A model generated the notes under the pieces. That model made no database searches. It saw nothing but the letters and a program-made list of their open reading frames with translations, and was not told where the DNA came from. From Casuarina equisetifolia (lineage: Eukaryota > Streptophyta > Magnoliopsida > Fagales > Casuarinaceae): a stretch of 64,000 bases of DNA. Shown in pieces: positions 1-11,740 of the stretch (the stretch's first letter is position 1; every line of letters begins with the position of its first letter). Position numbers and translations under genes: made by a program. Location: NCBI GenBank assembly GCA_028551475.1, contig CM052362.1, positions 13,446,521 through 13,510,520 on the forward strand, written 5' to 3'.

Positions 1-130
1 AATAAAAAAAGCAAAAATAGTGGAGAGAGAAAGACATTGGGGTAAGAAAAGAAAGAAGGAAAAAGAGAAGAAAAGGTAAAAAGAAGAAAAAGAAGATAAA
101 GAGAGAGAAGGAAGGTACTCCACCAAAGAT
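1..130. other. purine-rich tract before the first retroelement
   Basis: Nearly all bases on the + strand are A or G up to about position 115. No coding potential is visible. It abuts the first LTR at 131. A similar A-rich stretch follows the element's other end at 11741-11780, but I found no clean 5-bp target duplication between the two flanks. Confidence 0.6.
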
Positions 131-403
131 TGTTGAAGATTGACAGTTTTCTCTCTATGTTACCATATTAGGTCCTAGAATAGGCTCAATATATTTTCCT
201 ATATTGTAAGATATTAGGGTTTTCTTGTATAAACCTTACTCCTGTTTATATATAGCTTCTTAGGTTAAAATGTTGATTAACATAGCCACATACCAAGAGT
301 TATTTTCTCTATAGCTTTGTCTTATTTTGTAATTAGTTTTGGTTTTGCTTGATCAATAAATAATATTTTCTTCCAAACATTCAAGACTTTATCAAATTCT
401 TCA
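131..403 (+). repeat. 5' LTR of copia element 1
   Basis: Starts TGTTGAAGAT and ends TTCA. It matches 11468-11740 over its full 273 bp with scattered substitutions. It contains TATATA-rich sequence near 245-255 that could be the promoter, and AATAAATAA near 353-362 that could be a polyadenylation signal. Confidence 0.93.
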
Positions 404-417
404 TGGTATTAAGAGCC
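404..417 (+). other. primer binding site, initiator-Met-tRNA type
   Basis: TGGTATTAAGAGCC directly abuts the LTR. It is one substitution and one inserted base away from the copia consensus TGGTATCAGAGCC. Confidence 0.8.
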
Positions 418-480
418 AACAATTTTTTTAGGTTCTTTGCTTAGTTTCTGTTCATGTTGCCAAGCCTTGCGCATAAGAAG

Positions 481-597
481 AATGGCTTTCTCTTTCCGAA
501 TTTAAGAAAAAGGTGTGGCAATGCCTTTTCTCTCTCCAAATTCAAGAAAAAGTGTGGTAATGGCTTTTCTCTCTCCGAATTAAAGAAAAAAGTGAAT
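481..597 (+). repeat. 39-bp tandem repeat, three copies, in the copia 1 leader
   Basis: Units start at 481, 520 and 559, each beginning AATGSCTTT followed by a pyrimidine block and then AAGAAAAA. More diverged copies of the same pyrimidine/AAAAAGGTGT theme recur between about 800 and 990. The repeats lie in the untranslated leader between the primer site and gag. Confidence 0.8.
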
Positions 598-1180
598 CTT
601 GTGAGGTACTTTTATTTTTGGATTAATTCTCTTGCTCCCATCGACATTTAGCAAGAAAGTTTAACCTTTTGGCATTCTTGGTTTAAATTTCTTGGTATTT
701 TTGATTTTTTGTCCTTTCCCTTTGTCAACTAAACAAAGGAATTGGTTCTCTCATTAGTTTCCATTTTGCCCTTCTCTCTAACAAAGCTCTTCAACTTACA
801 TGAGCTCTTTTCTCTCTATTCTAGCAAAAAGGTGTAATCTTTATTTTGTTGCAATCTTTATTGGTTTTCTCTTTCATTTTAATGGAAAGGTGCAACCTTT
901 ATTTGGTTTTCTCTTTCATTCCAGCAAAAAGGTGTGTAATGCACTCACAAGGACCCATTATTTGGTATTTTCTCTCTCTTTGGCAAAAAGAATTATGCTT
1001 TGTTTATCAATTTTGACTCTGCCATCCACACTAAGACCTTGTTATTTTCTTGTTTCCTTTTTGCTTCTGCACTTCGTGACTATTTTGATTTGCTGTTGTG
1101 ATTTAGATACTTTATCAAACTGTTGTTTTTTCTTAGATATTTCTTGGTACGAGTAGTTTAGAGACTTTTTTGGTTTTGTC

Positions 1181-1451
1181 ATGGCTACCAAGTTAGATCT
1201 TTTTCAAACATTGGTTACTCCATACGTTACTCCTCATTCCTGAAAACTCACCAAGAGAAGAGGGATCACTCAAGTTCTAAATTGGATCATCATGAGGGTT
1301 ATGTTTCCCCAATTCCAATCATTATAGACCCAAACGATCCCTTATATCTATTGCCTAATGACATTAGTGGTGCTCCTTTAGTTGGTTTCAAACTCAATGG
1401 CTCTAGTAATTATGTTGTTTGGAGTCATGCTGTGAAACTCGCCTTTCTTTC
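1181..1451 (+). pseudogene. copia element 1 gag, N-terminal part
   Basis: An ATG at 1181 (MATKLD...) runs into a stop after about 20 codons. The Gag frame is then picked up with a shift near 1270-1282. Residues around 1380-1451 (VGFKLNGSSNYVVWSHAVKL) are the typical start of the copia Gag polypeptide domain. The frame is cut at 1451, and the remainder of the domain (NNLVFMDGKYLA) begins at 7310 beyond the nested element. Gag would form the virus-like particle that packages element RNA, but this copy is broken. Confidence 0.85.
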
Positions 1452-2702
1452 TAATAACTTTATTTTTATAGAGTTATTTTACCTGTTTTAGGCAATAAAT
1501 AACTTTAATAATTGTGAGAAAACATTTGAACTCCTCTTTATTTACCTAAATTTATCTTGTTTATGTAACACAACGAGGCAAAGAGAAAAGAATGAACATG
1601 GAAAACCTGATGCTTATTGTGTGGTAAAATCGTAATATCAATATCAAAAGAGTCGAGATGGGCTTGGGCTTTGGATGATTGTTATTAGATTTTCTATTAT
1701 TGTTGGGTTTTCTAAATAAATAGAAAACCCAGTCATGTCAGGAATTCAAGTCCTAATTAATTTAGGAGTTCAAAATCCAATTGTTTTAGGTCTCTAAAAC
1801 CCAATTCTATTAGGATAGGAGATATGTCTAAACCTAAACCCTATTTAAGAGAAGAGAAGAGGCAAAAGAAGGGGGAGGAGGAAATTGAGCACAACTCAAG
1901 AAAGAGGCCAAGAATTTAAGATTTTCTTGAAAAGAAGACAAAAAGGGTGACAAACTTCTTGTTCTTGGATTCAAGATGCCTTCTTTATTTCTTATTACTA
2001 TTCTTCCTCATTATTTCTTTATGTTTTAGTTTATGTTTGTTAGAGCTACGATGTAACCTAATTATGATGGTATGAATCTTATGATTATTATGTTTTGCAA
2101 GATATTTTGTTTATGTGAAGTTATATATTACTATGTTTAATGCCTTTAAATGATTAGCTACTACTTGAATGATCTAATTTGCATGTTTGAGACCGACAGG
2201 AGATGATATGCAATTACTTCTTGTAATGTGTAACCATAAATTAAATATGGATAGACATATACCATATTGTTTGTGTGGCTTTCGGTGTAAACTAGGAATG
2301 TTCATAGATCCTAATGCATTTGGTTTGTTTCAATTCACATATAGAGATATAGTGAGTTAATGAACTAAGTAGGTTTGCTATATCTAGACATAGGATAGTA
2401 AATAAATTAGGAGATTCCGCCATCACATAGATATTATCCCTCTTGCAAGCATAAATAATCAATATTAATACCTAGTAATTATGGTGAAATTATATGCTCT
2501 AACATATTTCTTGTATTTAGTTTTCTTTGATTTATTTAGTTAATCTATCATCTATCAATTTGATTTGCTAGATAAATTTTAGGAGTTGTTCACTATTAGT
2601 AATTAATTGGTTTAGTAATCACCAATCTCTGTGGGACGATATCTTTCTTATCATTATATTACTTGGTCGACATGTTCACTTGCAATTAGATTTCACCGAA
2701 CA
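1452..2702 (+). repeat. 5' LTR of the gag-only element
   Basis: 1251 bp ending GAACA. It aligns with 6059-7309 end to end, differing by a few percent by eye. Its end abuts a short spacer and then the primer site. Confidence 0.93.
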
Positions 2703-2708
2703 AGTTTT

Positions 2709-2726
2709 TGGCACCGTTGCCAGGGA
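2709..2726 (+). other. primer binding site, Asp-tRNA type
   Basis: TGGCACCGTTGCCAGGGA differs at two positions from TGGCGCCGTTGCCGGGGA, the complement of the 3' end of plant tRNA-Asp used by many Athila/Tat gypsy elements. Both changes are G to A. Confidence 0.85.
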
Positions 2727-3035
2727 TTAGTTGTTTATTGGATTAGTTGTTTATTGCTAATTAATATTAATACCAAATAATTTCTAGGTTTAATCTAGCC
2801 TTTATTTTCTTTAAAAAAATCATTTTTCTTAATTATTTTTTTTATGTTCCTCGTTAAGTTGTTATTGCTGAAAGATTAAGTAACAATGGTGGAGAAAAAT
2901 GATGGTACACATAGACTTTTGAAAGACTATGCTGCATTAACATTTTGGAATGCCACATCAAGCATTAAAAGGCTTGAAATTCAGGCAAGCAACTTTGAGA
3001 TCAAGCCAGCACTCATCTAGATGCTTTAAAACTCC

Positions 3036-4498
3036 TTGCAATTTAGTGGGCTACCAAATGATGATCCAAATGCTCACATTGAAGCTTTTCTTGAAATCTG
3101 TGACCTAATCAAATACAATGGAGTCACAGACGATGCTATCAGGTTAAGACTATTTCCATTTTCTCTTAGGGACAAAGCCAAAAGTTGGCTTTATTCTCTT
3201 TCTATAGGATCAATTACTACATGGAATGATTTGGTTCAGAAATTTCTTCGTAAGTTCTTTTCTTTTGCAAAATCTGCAAAAATGTGCAAAGATATTATCA
3301 CTTTTACACAGATGGATAACGAATCACTATATGAAGCTTGGGAAAGATTCAAGGAACTTTTGAGGAGATGTCCACATCATGGACTACCCATATGGTTACA
3401 GGTACAAATTTTTTATAATGGATCTAATACAAATCTCCGTTTCGTAATTGATGCAACTGCAGGAGGGTCCTTACACAACAAAATGCCAGAAGAGGCATAT
3501 GAGCTTTTAAAGGAGATGGCATTCAATAGCTATCATTGATCTACTGAAAGGCTACCAATGCATCAAACAAGTGGAGTCCATGGAATAGATATCTTCACTA
3601 CAATGTGTGCACAATTGGAAGTTCTCAATAACAAGATAGACAACCTAAATACTCCAGTTGTGAGACATCAAAGTAGATCATGTGAATTTTATAGTGGAGC
3701 ATATGAGAGCATGAAATGTCAAGTAGGTAACCTTTATGCTTATTATAATGATTATGCTAATTTTGTTGGGATTTTTAATAGGTCACAAAATGATTATTAC
3801 TCCAACATATATAATTCGGGATGGCATAACCATCAAATCTTTTCATGGAGTAACCCAAATGAGATGAGACCACAACCAATATTTAGGCAAATAGAAGAGG
3901 CGAAGCCCAATTTAGAGGACATGTTCACTAAGATGATGCAAAACGATGAAGAGAGATTCCAAAGACAAGAAGCATCAATCAAAAGATTAAAGGCACAAAT
4001 GGGTCAATTAATTAACATGATCTCAGAGAGACAGGAGGGTCCTTTGCCTATCAATGTGGAGAAAAGCCCTATAGATACTGCAGAGGCAATAACCCTAACA
4101 TATGGCAAGCAAGTAAGAGAAGATGATGCTAACAAGGAGATTTTCAAGAGAATAGATAAGGATGTTAGCATACAACTTGAGGAGGCACCTAGGAGCAAGC
4201 TTGTTCTAGAAAATCCTATACCCTTTATGCCTTCAGCTCCATCTCCGCACAAATTCCAGCAACATGAAAAAGATAAGCAGTTTTTGGAATTCCTTGATAT
4301 ATCTTTAAAATTGCACATTAAGACTCCTTTTGCAGATGCTCTAGTTCAATTGATTAGTTATGCAGAACTTTTGAAAGAGATACTGGAGAACAAAAGGAAG
4401 TTAGAAGTATATGTGACAGGTAAGGTTAGCTGAAGAGTGTTCAACTGTTTTACAACATAAGTTGTCTCCTAAACTATTGCAGTTTCATCCTCCTTGAG
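3036..4498 (+). pseudogene. Athila/Tat-type Gag, broken
   Basis: The retrotransposon Gag domain is clear at 3036-3536 (LRLFPFSLRDKAKSWLYSL, then YEAWERFKELLRRCPHHGL). A TGA at 3537-3539 stands where relatives have tryptophan (TGG), and the same frame then stays open from 3540 to the stop ending at 4433. This second half has the usual Asn/Tyr-rich segment, the motif NLEDMFTKMMQN and the coiled stretch RFQRQEASIKRLKAQMGQL. The knuckle-like motif CEFYSGAYESMKC has Tyr where relatives have the second Cys and the His. A frameshift near 4425 leads into the expected continuation AEECSTVLQHKLSPKL, which soon stops. Gag normally assembles particles; this copy is inactive as read. Confidence 0.9.
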
Positions 4499-6044
4499 CA
4501 ACAACATCTAGGATAGTTTAGCTGAAAACTATAAAGCAAGCGCTTCTTGGGAGGCAACCCAAGCAATATCATTTTAGTCTTTTCATTAGAAGTTTTGTCA
4601 CCATCATCTCCTCAAAGCTCTATATGGATATGACCTACAATCAAGGGAGTTTTCTCATTCCTAATTTTTCTTTATTATTGCTTTCTTTTGTTTTTGCATT
4701 GAGGACAATGTTTCATTCAAGTTTGGGGGCAGGGAAAGAACCTTTGTGCTAAATTTGATTGAATTTTTTTTAATGTCATGATTACATCCCATGTTGTGAA
4801 TTCTTGGTGATTCCTTGGAAGATATAGATTTTGTTCAAACCTACAATTGTGGTGTGAGTTAAGTGTGATTTTGATTATGTTGATCTACCCATTGAGCACT
4901 AAAAGTCCTTTATTTTTGAAATTGTGTGTATCTCTAAAGAACATTCATGTGAAGTATGTGATTTTTTTAGATCTCACGTGAATCTTAGAATTTGTTTAAT
5001 TTTCTCTTGAGGCGAAATCATAAGCTGCATCTAATTGAGAAAATGATTTAGGCCATTCTTTGGATTGTTTGAGCCTTTCAAGCCAACCCTATTTATTTAT
5101 CACTAGTCACCTCGCTGAGCCTTGATTCTTATCTATTTTTTTTAATGACACCCACATATATATAGCCATAAGCCTTGAACAACTTATCTTATCATCCCAC
5201 GCCCATGAACATGTTAACTTGTAGGATGGAAGTTTGTTTGAGATGAATAAAGGTTGAAACGAAGATGGAGCATAGGAAGAAATTGATTGCAATGATTAAG
5301 TGGGGCATAGTATTTCATTTCTGCCAAAAAAAAAAAGAAAAAGAAAGGAAGTACAACATTTGCCCAAGAATGGAATCCTCTTATCATTCCTTATCATATT
5401 TAAGCCATTCAATGTTTTGAATTAGGCCATTAAGCATAGTAATTGAAATGATTGGCAAGATAAGAGTATAGTGACTACATGTCTAGTACTTTTACTTGTT
5501 TTATTGATGCAAGCATGATTGTGGCTTTATAAGTGTTAGAATCCAAGTGAAATTAAGCATTTTTAGATGGAAAAGAATGAGAAAAGTGATGGTAGAAAGT
5601 GACAAGAGTTTTTGATGAGATACTAGAAAGTAATGTGTTCATGGGTGAATTAAGCCTAAATGACTTTCATCTTACCCCTAGCCTAGCCTTACATTACAAG
5701 CTTATAAAAGTCCTATTGATTTTTGATTAGATGATTGACTTACATTAGTGGAGAGAGGAATGAAAAGCAAACATATGAGGTTTGGTTAAAGATTTTGAGA
5801 GATTGTATATTAATGTGAATTTATTTGGAGTGCATATAGTTGAAAAGATAAGGACTCACACACACACACGTGGTCAACATAGTTAAGAGTCTATCTTATC
5901 TTATAAAAAATTGAGGTGTTTGGATGAAAGTTATATTTTTTTTTTGAATTTTTAAGTTTGAGCAATTATGAGAAAATTTCATGAAGGGGTTTTATCTAAA
6001 ACATATGTTGTTTATTATTTTTGCTCGAGGACTAGCAAAATGTT
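4499..6044 (+). other. non-coding 3' region of the gag-only element, pol missing
   Basis: Directly after the end of gag, the motif CGCTTCTTGGGAGGCAACCC (near 4540-4560) appears. In full-length Athila/Tat elements it lies downstream of pol, so several kilobases of pol are absent here. A second copy of the polypurine-like string AAGTTTGGGGG lies near 4719-4729. The rest is AT-rich, with a short CA microsatellite near 5850-5866 and no credible coding frame. Confidence 0.75.
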
Positions 6045-6055
6045 AAGTTTGGGGG
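6045..6055 (+). other. polypurine tract of the gag-only element
   Basis: AAGTTTGGGGG lies three bases upstream of the 3' LTR and is the expected primer for plus-strand synthesis. Confidence 0.7.
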
Positions 6056-6058
6056 TTT

Positions 6059-7309
6059 TGATAACTCTATTTTTATAAAGTTATTTTACCTGTTTTAGGC
6101 AATAAATAACTTTAATAATTGTGAGAAAATATTTGAACTCCTCTTTATTTACCTAAATTTATCTTGTTTATGTAGCACAAGGAGGCAAGGAGAAAAGGAA
6201 TGAACATGGAAAACCTGATGCTTATTGTGTGGTAAAATCATAATATCAATATCAAAAGAGTCGAGATGGGCTTGGGCTTTGGATGATTGTTATTAGATTT
6301 TCTATTATTGTTGGGTTTTCTAAATAAATAGAAAATCTAGTCATGTCAGGAATTTAAGTCCTAATTAATTTAGGAGTTCAAAACCCAATTGTTTTAGATC
6401 TCTAAAACCCAATTCTATTAGGATAGGAGATAGGTCTAAACCTAAACCCTATTTAAGAGAAGAGAAGAGGCAAAAGAAGGGGGAGGAGGAAATTGAGCAC
6501 AACTCAAGAAAGAGGCCAAGAATTTTAAATTTTCTTGAAGAGAAGACAAAAAGGGTGACAAACTTCTTGTTCTTGGATTCAAGATGTCTTCTTTATTTCT
6601 TATTACTATTCTTCCTCATTATTTCTTTATGTTTTAGTTTATGTTTGTTAGAGCTACGATGTAACCTAATTATGATGGTATGAATCTCATGATTATTATG
6701 TTTTGCAAGATATTTTGTTTATGTGAAGTTATATATTACTATGTTTAATGCCTTTAAGTGATTAGCTACCACTTGAATGATCTAATTTGCATGTTTGAGA
6801 CCGACAGGAGATGATATGCAATTGCTTCTTGTAATGTGTAACCATAAATTAAATATGGATAGATATATACCATATTGTTTGTGTGGCTTTGGTTGTAAAC
6901 TAGGAATGTTCATAGATCCTAATGCATTTGGTTTGTTTTAATTCACATATAGAGATATAGTGAGTTAATGAACTAAGTAGGTTTGCTATATCTAGACATA
7001 GGATAGTAAATAAATTAGAGATTCCGCTATCACATAGATATTATCCCTCTTGCAAGCATAAATAATCAATATTAATACCTAGTAACTATGGTGAAATTAT
7101 ATGCTCTAACATATTTCTTGTATTTAGTTTTCTTTGATTTATTTAGTTAATCTATCATCTATCAATTTGGTTTGCTAGATAAATTCTAGGAGTTGTTTAC
7201 TGTTAGTAATTAATTGGTTTAATAATCACCAATCTTTGTGGGACGATATCTTTCTTATCATTATATTACTTGTTTGACATGTTCACTTGCAATTAGATTT
7301 CACCGAACA
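6059..7309 (+). repeat. 3' LTR of the gag-only element
   Basis: Begins TGATAACTCT and ends GAACA. It is 1251 bp, the same length as the left LTR, with an intact TG...CA end pair. Confidence 0.93.
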
Positions 7310-8060
7310 CTCTCCAAGAACAATTTAGTGTTTATGGATGGAAAATACCTTGCTCTAACTAAAAATTCACCCTATTTGCCTATCTGGGAGTGTTGTAATG
7401 TGATTTGCCTTTCTTGGATTCTCAATTCACTATTGGGGCAGCTCTATGAGGGCTTAATCTACATGGTTAGTGTTGTCAATCTCTGGAAAGAGCTTTGTAC
7501 TCATTATAGCTGGGTTAACCCGACTTGGATCTATAACCTTCTAAATGAATTGAGCTCTACAAAGCAATTGAGGCCATTTCTTGACATTTTGTAAGCTTAC
7601 TCAATTGCCAAGAATACCAAATATTAGTATGGAGGACCAAAGAATATGATTGGCAACTCTCAGGCTTTTATGACAACCTATGGGATCAACACAACAAGTT
7701 GGTCCACATTTGAGCCATTTGTTGCAGCACCTAGGCCTAAGTGGTCAATTGGGACAACATCTCTACATAACAAAAATGACACATCATTTTCACTCAAAGT
7801 AGGGCAAAACGACATGTTGTTTAGGGTTTCTAGCAAGCCCAAATTTTAACACTGTTGACGTAAGGGGCACCACAAGGAAAATTGTTACTATCTTAAAGGA
7901 CCTCAATGTGAGCATTATCAGCCTTTTGGACATAAGAAGGAAGCTTGTTACAAGCTTAATGGCTATCCTCTGGGTCACAGGAATTTTGTTAGTAACTCTA
8001 CTGTGAATCTATCTACTATTGAGCCTAGTCATTGCACTTTTACACTAGAGCAGTATTGAC
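7310..8060 (+). pseudogene. copia element 1 gag, C-terminal part
   Basis: Coding similarity resumes exactly at the end of the nested element: NNLVFMDGKYLA, then WECCNVICLSWILNSL, typical of the copia Gag domain. A CCHC-like zinc knuckle follows at about 7907-7948 (CEHYQPFGHKKEAC), with Tyr in place of the second Cys, then YKLNGYP. Several stops interrupt the frame. Confidence 0.85.
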
Positions 8061-8072
8061 TGCATTATTCAT

Positions 8073-11000
8073 TTGATCAAGGAAGACTATGGTAGGACCT
8101 CTCATGCTAATGGAACAAGTATTTTGAAATCTTTTCCTTACATTTGGATTATAGATAATGAGGCCAATGATCATATTACTGCTGATTTTAATTGCTTAGA
8201 ATTTCTTGTTAAATGCATGTCTAAGTTTAAATATGTTAAACTGCCAAATAGGGAACTAACCCAAGTCAGCCACACTAGTTCCATAACCCTAGTTGACGGT
8301 TTGAAATTACATATTGTACTTTATTCGCATGATTTCAAATATAATTTGTTATCTATAGCTAAAGTCACTGTTGAGAATAACTGTTTAGTGGTTTTCTATG
8401 ATGATTTATGTGTATTTTAGGATTTATGAATGGGTGACGTAAAAGGAATCAATAGAATACAACATGGACTTTATTTTTTCTTACACCTTAGGAATATGCA
8501 TGTTAATAAATTTTTCAATACTACACCAGCCCTTTTAATTACTTCAATATGTAATGACCTTAATTTTTATTTATGGCATTTGAGACTTGGTCACATGTTT
8601 TTTTATCTAAATTTAAATTTTTGAATGATTTCAAAGATTTTTCGTCTTCTGATTTTCATTACTCAGTTTACCTTTTTGTTAAGAAAACATGTAATCCATT
8701 CACAATTCACATTGAGAATGTAAAAATCTTTTCAATTAATCCATGTGGACATTTGGGGACCATATTATGCCTTAAATCATGATGGTTCAAAATATTTTCT
8801 AACCATTGTTGATGATTTTTCATGAAGGACTTGGACTTTTTTTATGAAACATAAGACTAAAATGATATCATATTTGGAGAATTTCTTTAACACAATTCAA
8901 AATCATTTCAACATTAGAATCAAACATATTCATTCTGATAATACAATTGATTTCTTTAATTCTTGACATGAAAAATTGTTTTCATCGCCAGGTATAATGC
9001 ATGAAAGTTTGTGTATATACCCTGCAATAGAATGGTGTGGTAGAATGCAAACATAATCACTTATTGGATGTTGCATAGGCATTAAAATTTCAAAGTCACA
9101 TACCTACACATTTTTAGGGTAAGTGTATACTCACTGCCATACTCATTATCAATCACATTCCTTCTTCAGTTTTACATGGGAAATCTCCTTATAAAATGAT
9201 TCATGGGAAAACTCTTAACCTCTCTAGACTTTGAGTCTTTAGCTGTCTTTGCTATGCTTCAGTGGTGGGGCATAAAGAAAAATTTGCCCCTCGAGCTATT
9301 CATAGTATTTTCATAAGATATCCTTTTGGGAAAAAATGGTATAAACTTTATGACATTGAAAGAGACAAATTTTTTGTGAGCTATGATTATCATTTTCATG
9401 AAAATGTTTTACTTTTTACAAAATTAGAGACTAGGTCCCATTCTTTAGAATTCCTTATGATGTCATCTTGAGATGAGGAGCCTGCATAACAAGTTATCAG
9501 AGCTAACCCTAATTTAAATGCTTAGGTAATCAAATCTCATTCATGATACAATCATTCATACTACACTAGATATTACCACTTCTAATATATCAAGCAACCA
9601 ATCTAGTGATTCTACCTTAGAGATTCTAGATCTTCCTTCTACATCGCCTTATGTTTTCACTTATGATGAGACAGAGGATGATCATTCCTCACTAACCATA
9701 AATGATCCTATTGTCCCTCCATTACTTCCTAGATGATCTACTAGAATTTCTAGGCCACCCGTATGGACTCAAGATTATGTCTACAACAATATTGTCAGTC
9801 CATCCATATAGTACCCCATCTCTGACTATGTATCTTATACACATTTACCCATTCTACATCAACACTTCATAGTAGCTATTTTACCTAAGACAAAACCCTT
9901 GTTCTACCACGAGGCAGTTAAGGGTTCTATATGGCGAGATGCCATGGATTAGGAAATGAAAGCATTAGAATCGAATGTAACAAAGGGATTGGTAGACCTA
10001 CCACCATGGAGAAAACCTGTAGGGTCTAAATGGGTATATAAGATTTAATATCATGTTGATGGGAGTATTGAGTGTGTTAAGGCTTGTTTAGAAGTAAAAG
10101 GTTATGGTTAGATAGAATGGATCAATTATCATAAGACTTTCTCTCCTATAGTAAAATCTGTGACAGTTAGAAGTGTATTATCTATTACTTCACAACGTAA
10201 ATGGATTATTCAAAAAATGGTTGTTCATAATGCATTTCTATAGGGCAACTTAGATAAGGAAATATATATGAAAGCACCACCTAGGAATCCTTTTAAAGGG
10301 GGTCCAAAGTATGTCGATTAAGAAAATCTTTGTATGGGTTAAAGCAAGCTTCACAATAGTGGAATGAGAAGTTTATAGAAGCTTTAGTGTTTTCTGGTTA
10401 TCGATAGTCACTATATGATTATTCTCTTTTTACTAAAGGATAAGATAGTAATATTATTTTAGTGCTCATACAGTTGAATGACATCTTAATCATTGGTAAT
10501 GACACACAAGAAATTGAGGCTTTGCAAGCTTATCTTCATTTTACATTTCAAATCAAAAATTTGGGAGAACTCAAGTAATTTCTTGGAATTGACATCCTTC
10601 GAGATTCAAATGGCATGCATCTTAGTCAACATAAGAATATCTTAGAATTGATTTTTGAATTGGGATTGTTAGTTGTAAAGCATGTTGAAAATCCTATGCA
10701 GACAAATGTCTTATTCACTAGCTTGAAATATGATAAGTGAGTTTGTCCACAAATAGATGATCCACCATTTAAGAACATCTTAAGTTATTAGTAGTTGATT
10801 GGTAAGCTAAATTATCTTGATATGACATACCCTAACATAGCTTTTCTAATACACCTTTTAAGTCAGTTTGTGCATGCTCCTAAGTGATCACACTGAGAGG
10901 TAACTCTCCATATTGTTAAGTATCTTAAAAGAATAGTAGGACTTGGTTTATTCTTTCCTTTCGATGGTGATTTTTTCTTGCAAGCTTTTTGTGATTCTAG

Positions 11001-11452
11001 CTATGCAAAATGCCTTATGACACATCGATCTACTACTAGCTTTTGTCTTACACTTGGACATTCAATAATTTCTTGAAAAAGTAAAAAGTAAGTAGTTGTG
11101 ACTCTTTTTTCAATATAGGCTAAATATAGAACCATATCTACCACTACTTGTGAGATTGTTTAGGTGGTTGGTCTATTAAAAGATATGAGAATTAACGTTT
11201 CATAGTTAGTGCTGTTATATTGTGATAATGAGGTAGCACAAAAATTGGTAGAAAACCTAGTCTTTTATCAGAAGATGAAGCACACAAATGTTTCTTGTCA
11301 TTTTATTTGAGAAAAAGTACGTCATGGTTTAATTAGCACAACACATGTTGGGAGTGGTGACCAACCTATAGATATTATGACCAAGGCTTTAGGGACAAAT
11401 TAACATTATCATCTTCTTAGCAAGCTTAGGGTCTTGGACTTTTTTTGACCCT
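8073..11452 (+). pseudogene. copia element 1 pol (protease, integrase, RT, RNase H), decayed
   Basis: Domains appear in copia order. The protease site near 8143-8165 reads DNEANDH where active copies have DSGATDH. A GAG-pre-integrase motif (LWHLRLGH) lies near 8570-8600. The integrase core is at about 8745-9250, with a frame reading VDDFSRRTW. Reverse transcriptase is at about 9925-10700 (GSKWVYKI, EIYMKAPP); its YVDD site is degenerate, reading QLND near 10470. RNase H is at about 10900-11400 (QAFCDSSYAKC, then STTHVGSGDQPIDIMTKAL). Dozens of stops occur, many TAG in place of CAG, for example at 9950-9952 and 10241-10243. The product would be a self-processing polyprotein for reverse transcription and integration. 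Confidence 0.88.
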
Positions 11453-11467
11453 TAGCTCAAAGGGGTA

Positions 11468-11740
11468 TATTGAAGATTGATGGTTTTCTCTTTATGTTAC
11501 CATATTAGGTCCTAGAATAAGGCTTAATATATTTTCCTATATTGTAAGATACTAAGGTTTCCTTGTATGAGCCTTATTCCTATTTATATATAGCTTTTAG
11601 GTTAAAATGTTGGTTAACATAGCCGCACACCAAGAGTCCTTTTCTCTACAGTTTTGTTTTCTTTTGTAACTAGTTTTGATTTTGCTTAATCAATGAACAA
11701 GCTTTTCTTCCAAACATGCAAGAGTTTATTAAATTCTTCA
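11468..11740 (+). repeat. 3' LTR of copia element 1
   Basis: 273 bp, ending TTCA, aligned with 131-403. It is preceded by the purine tract AAAGGGG at 11459-11465. The terminal TG is TA. Confidence 0.92.

Larger units (their letters stand above)
1452..7309 (+). mobile_element. gag-only Ty3/gypsy-type LTR element (TR-GAG-like), nested in copia 1
   Basis: Two LTRs of exactly 1251 bp flank an internal region of 3356 bp. An Asp-tRNA-type primer site lies 6 bp inside the left LTR, and a GTTTGGGGG polypurine tract lies just before the right LTR. The flanking 5-mers CTTTC (1447-1451) and CTCTC (7310-7314) form a target duplication with one mismatch. The internal region codes for an Athila/Tat-type Gag only. 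No protease, reverse transcriptase, RNase H or integrase is recognisable, so mobilisation would have needed an autonomous partner. The left LTR begins TA instead of TG. Two further insertions of this LTR family lie at 15850-17802 and 26238-27509. Confidence 0.92.
131..11740 (+). mobile_element. Ty1/copia LTR retrotransposon 1, decayed, interrupted by a nested element
   Basis: Both LTRs are 273 bp and align along their whole length. A Met-tRNA-like primer site follows the left LTR and a purine tract (AAAGGGG) precedes the right one. Between them are recognisable pieces of copia gag, protease, integrase, reverse transcriptase and RNase H in the copia order, all with many stops and frameshifts. 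The gag is split by an insertion at 1452-7309, so the original element was about 5.75 kb. The right LTR begins TA instead of TG. A target-site duplication is not evident, so rearrangement or loss at a flank is possible. No part can still code for an active polyprotein. Confidence 0.93.

Noticed and set aside
4004..4318. Minus-strand open frame of 104 codons inside the gag of the nested element
   Set aside because: It is the reverse complement of well-supported Gag coding sequence and has no recognisable domain.
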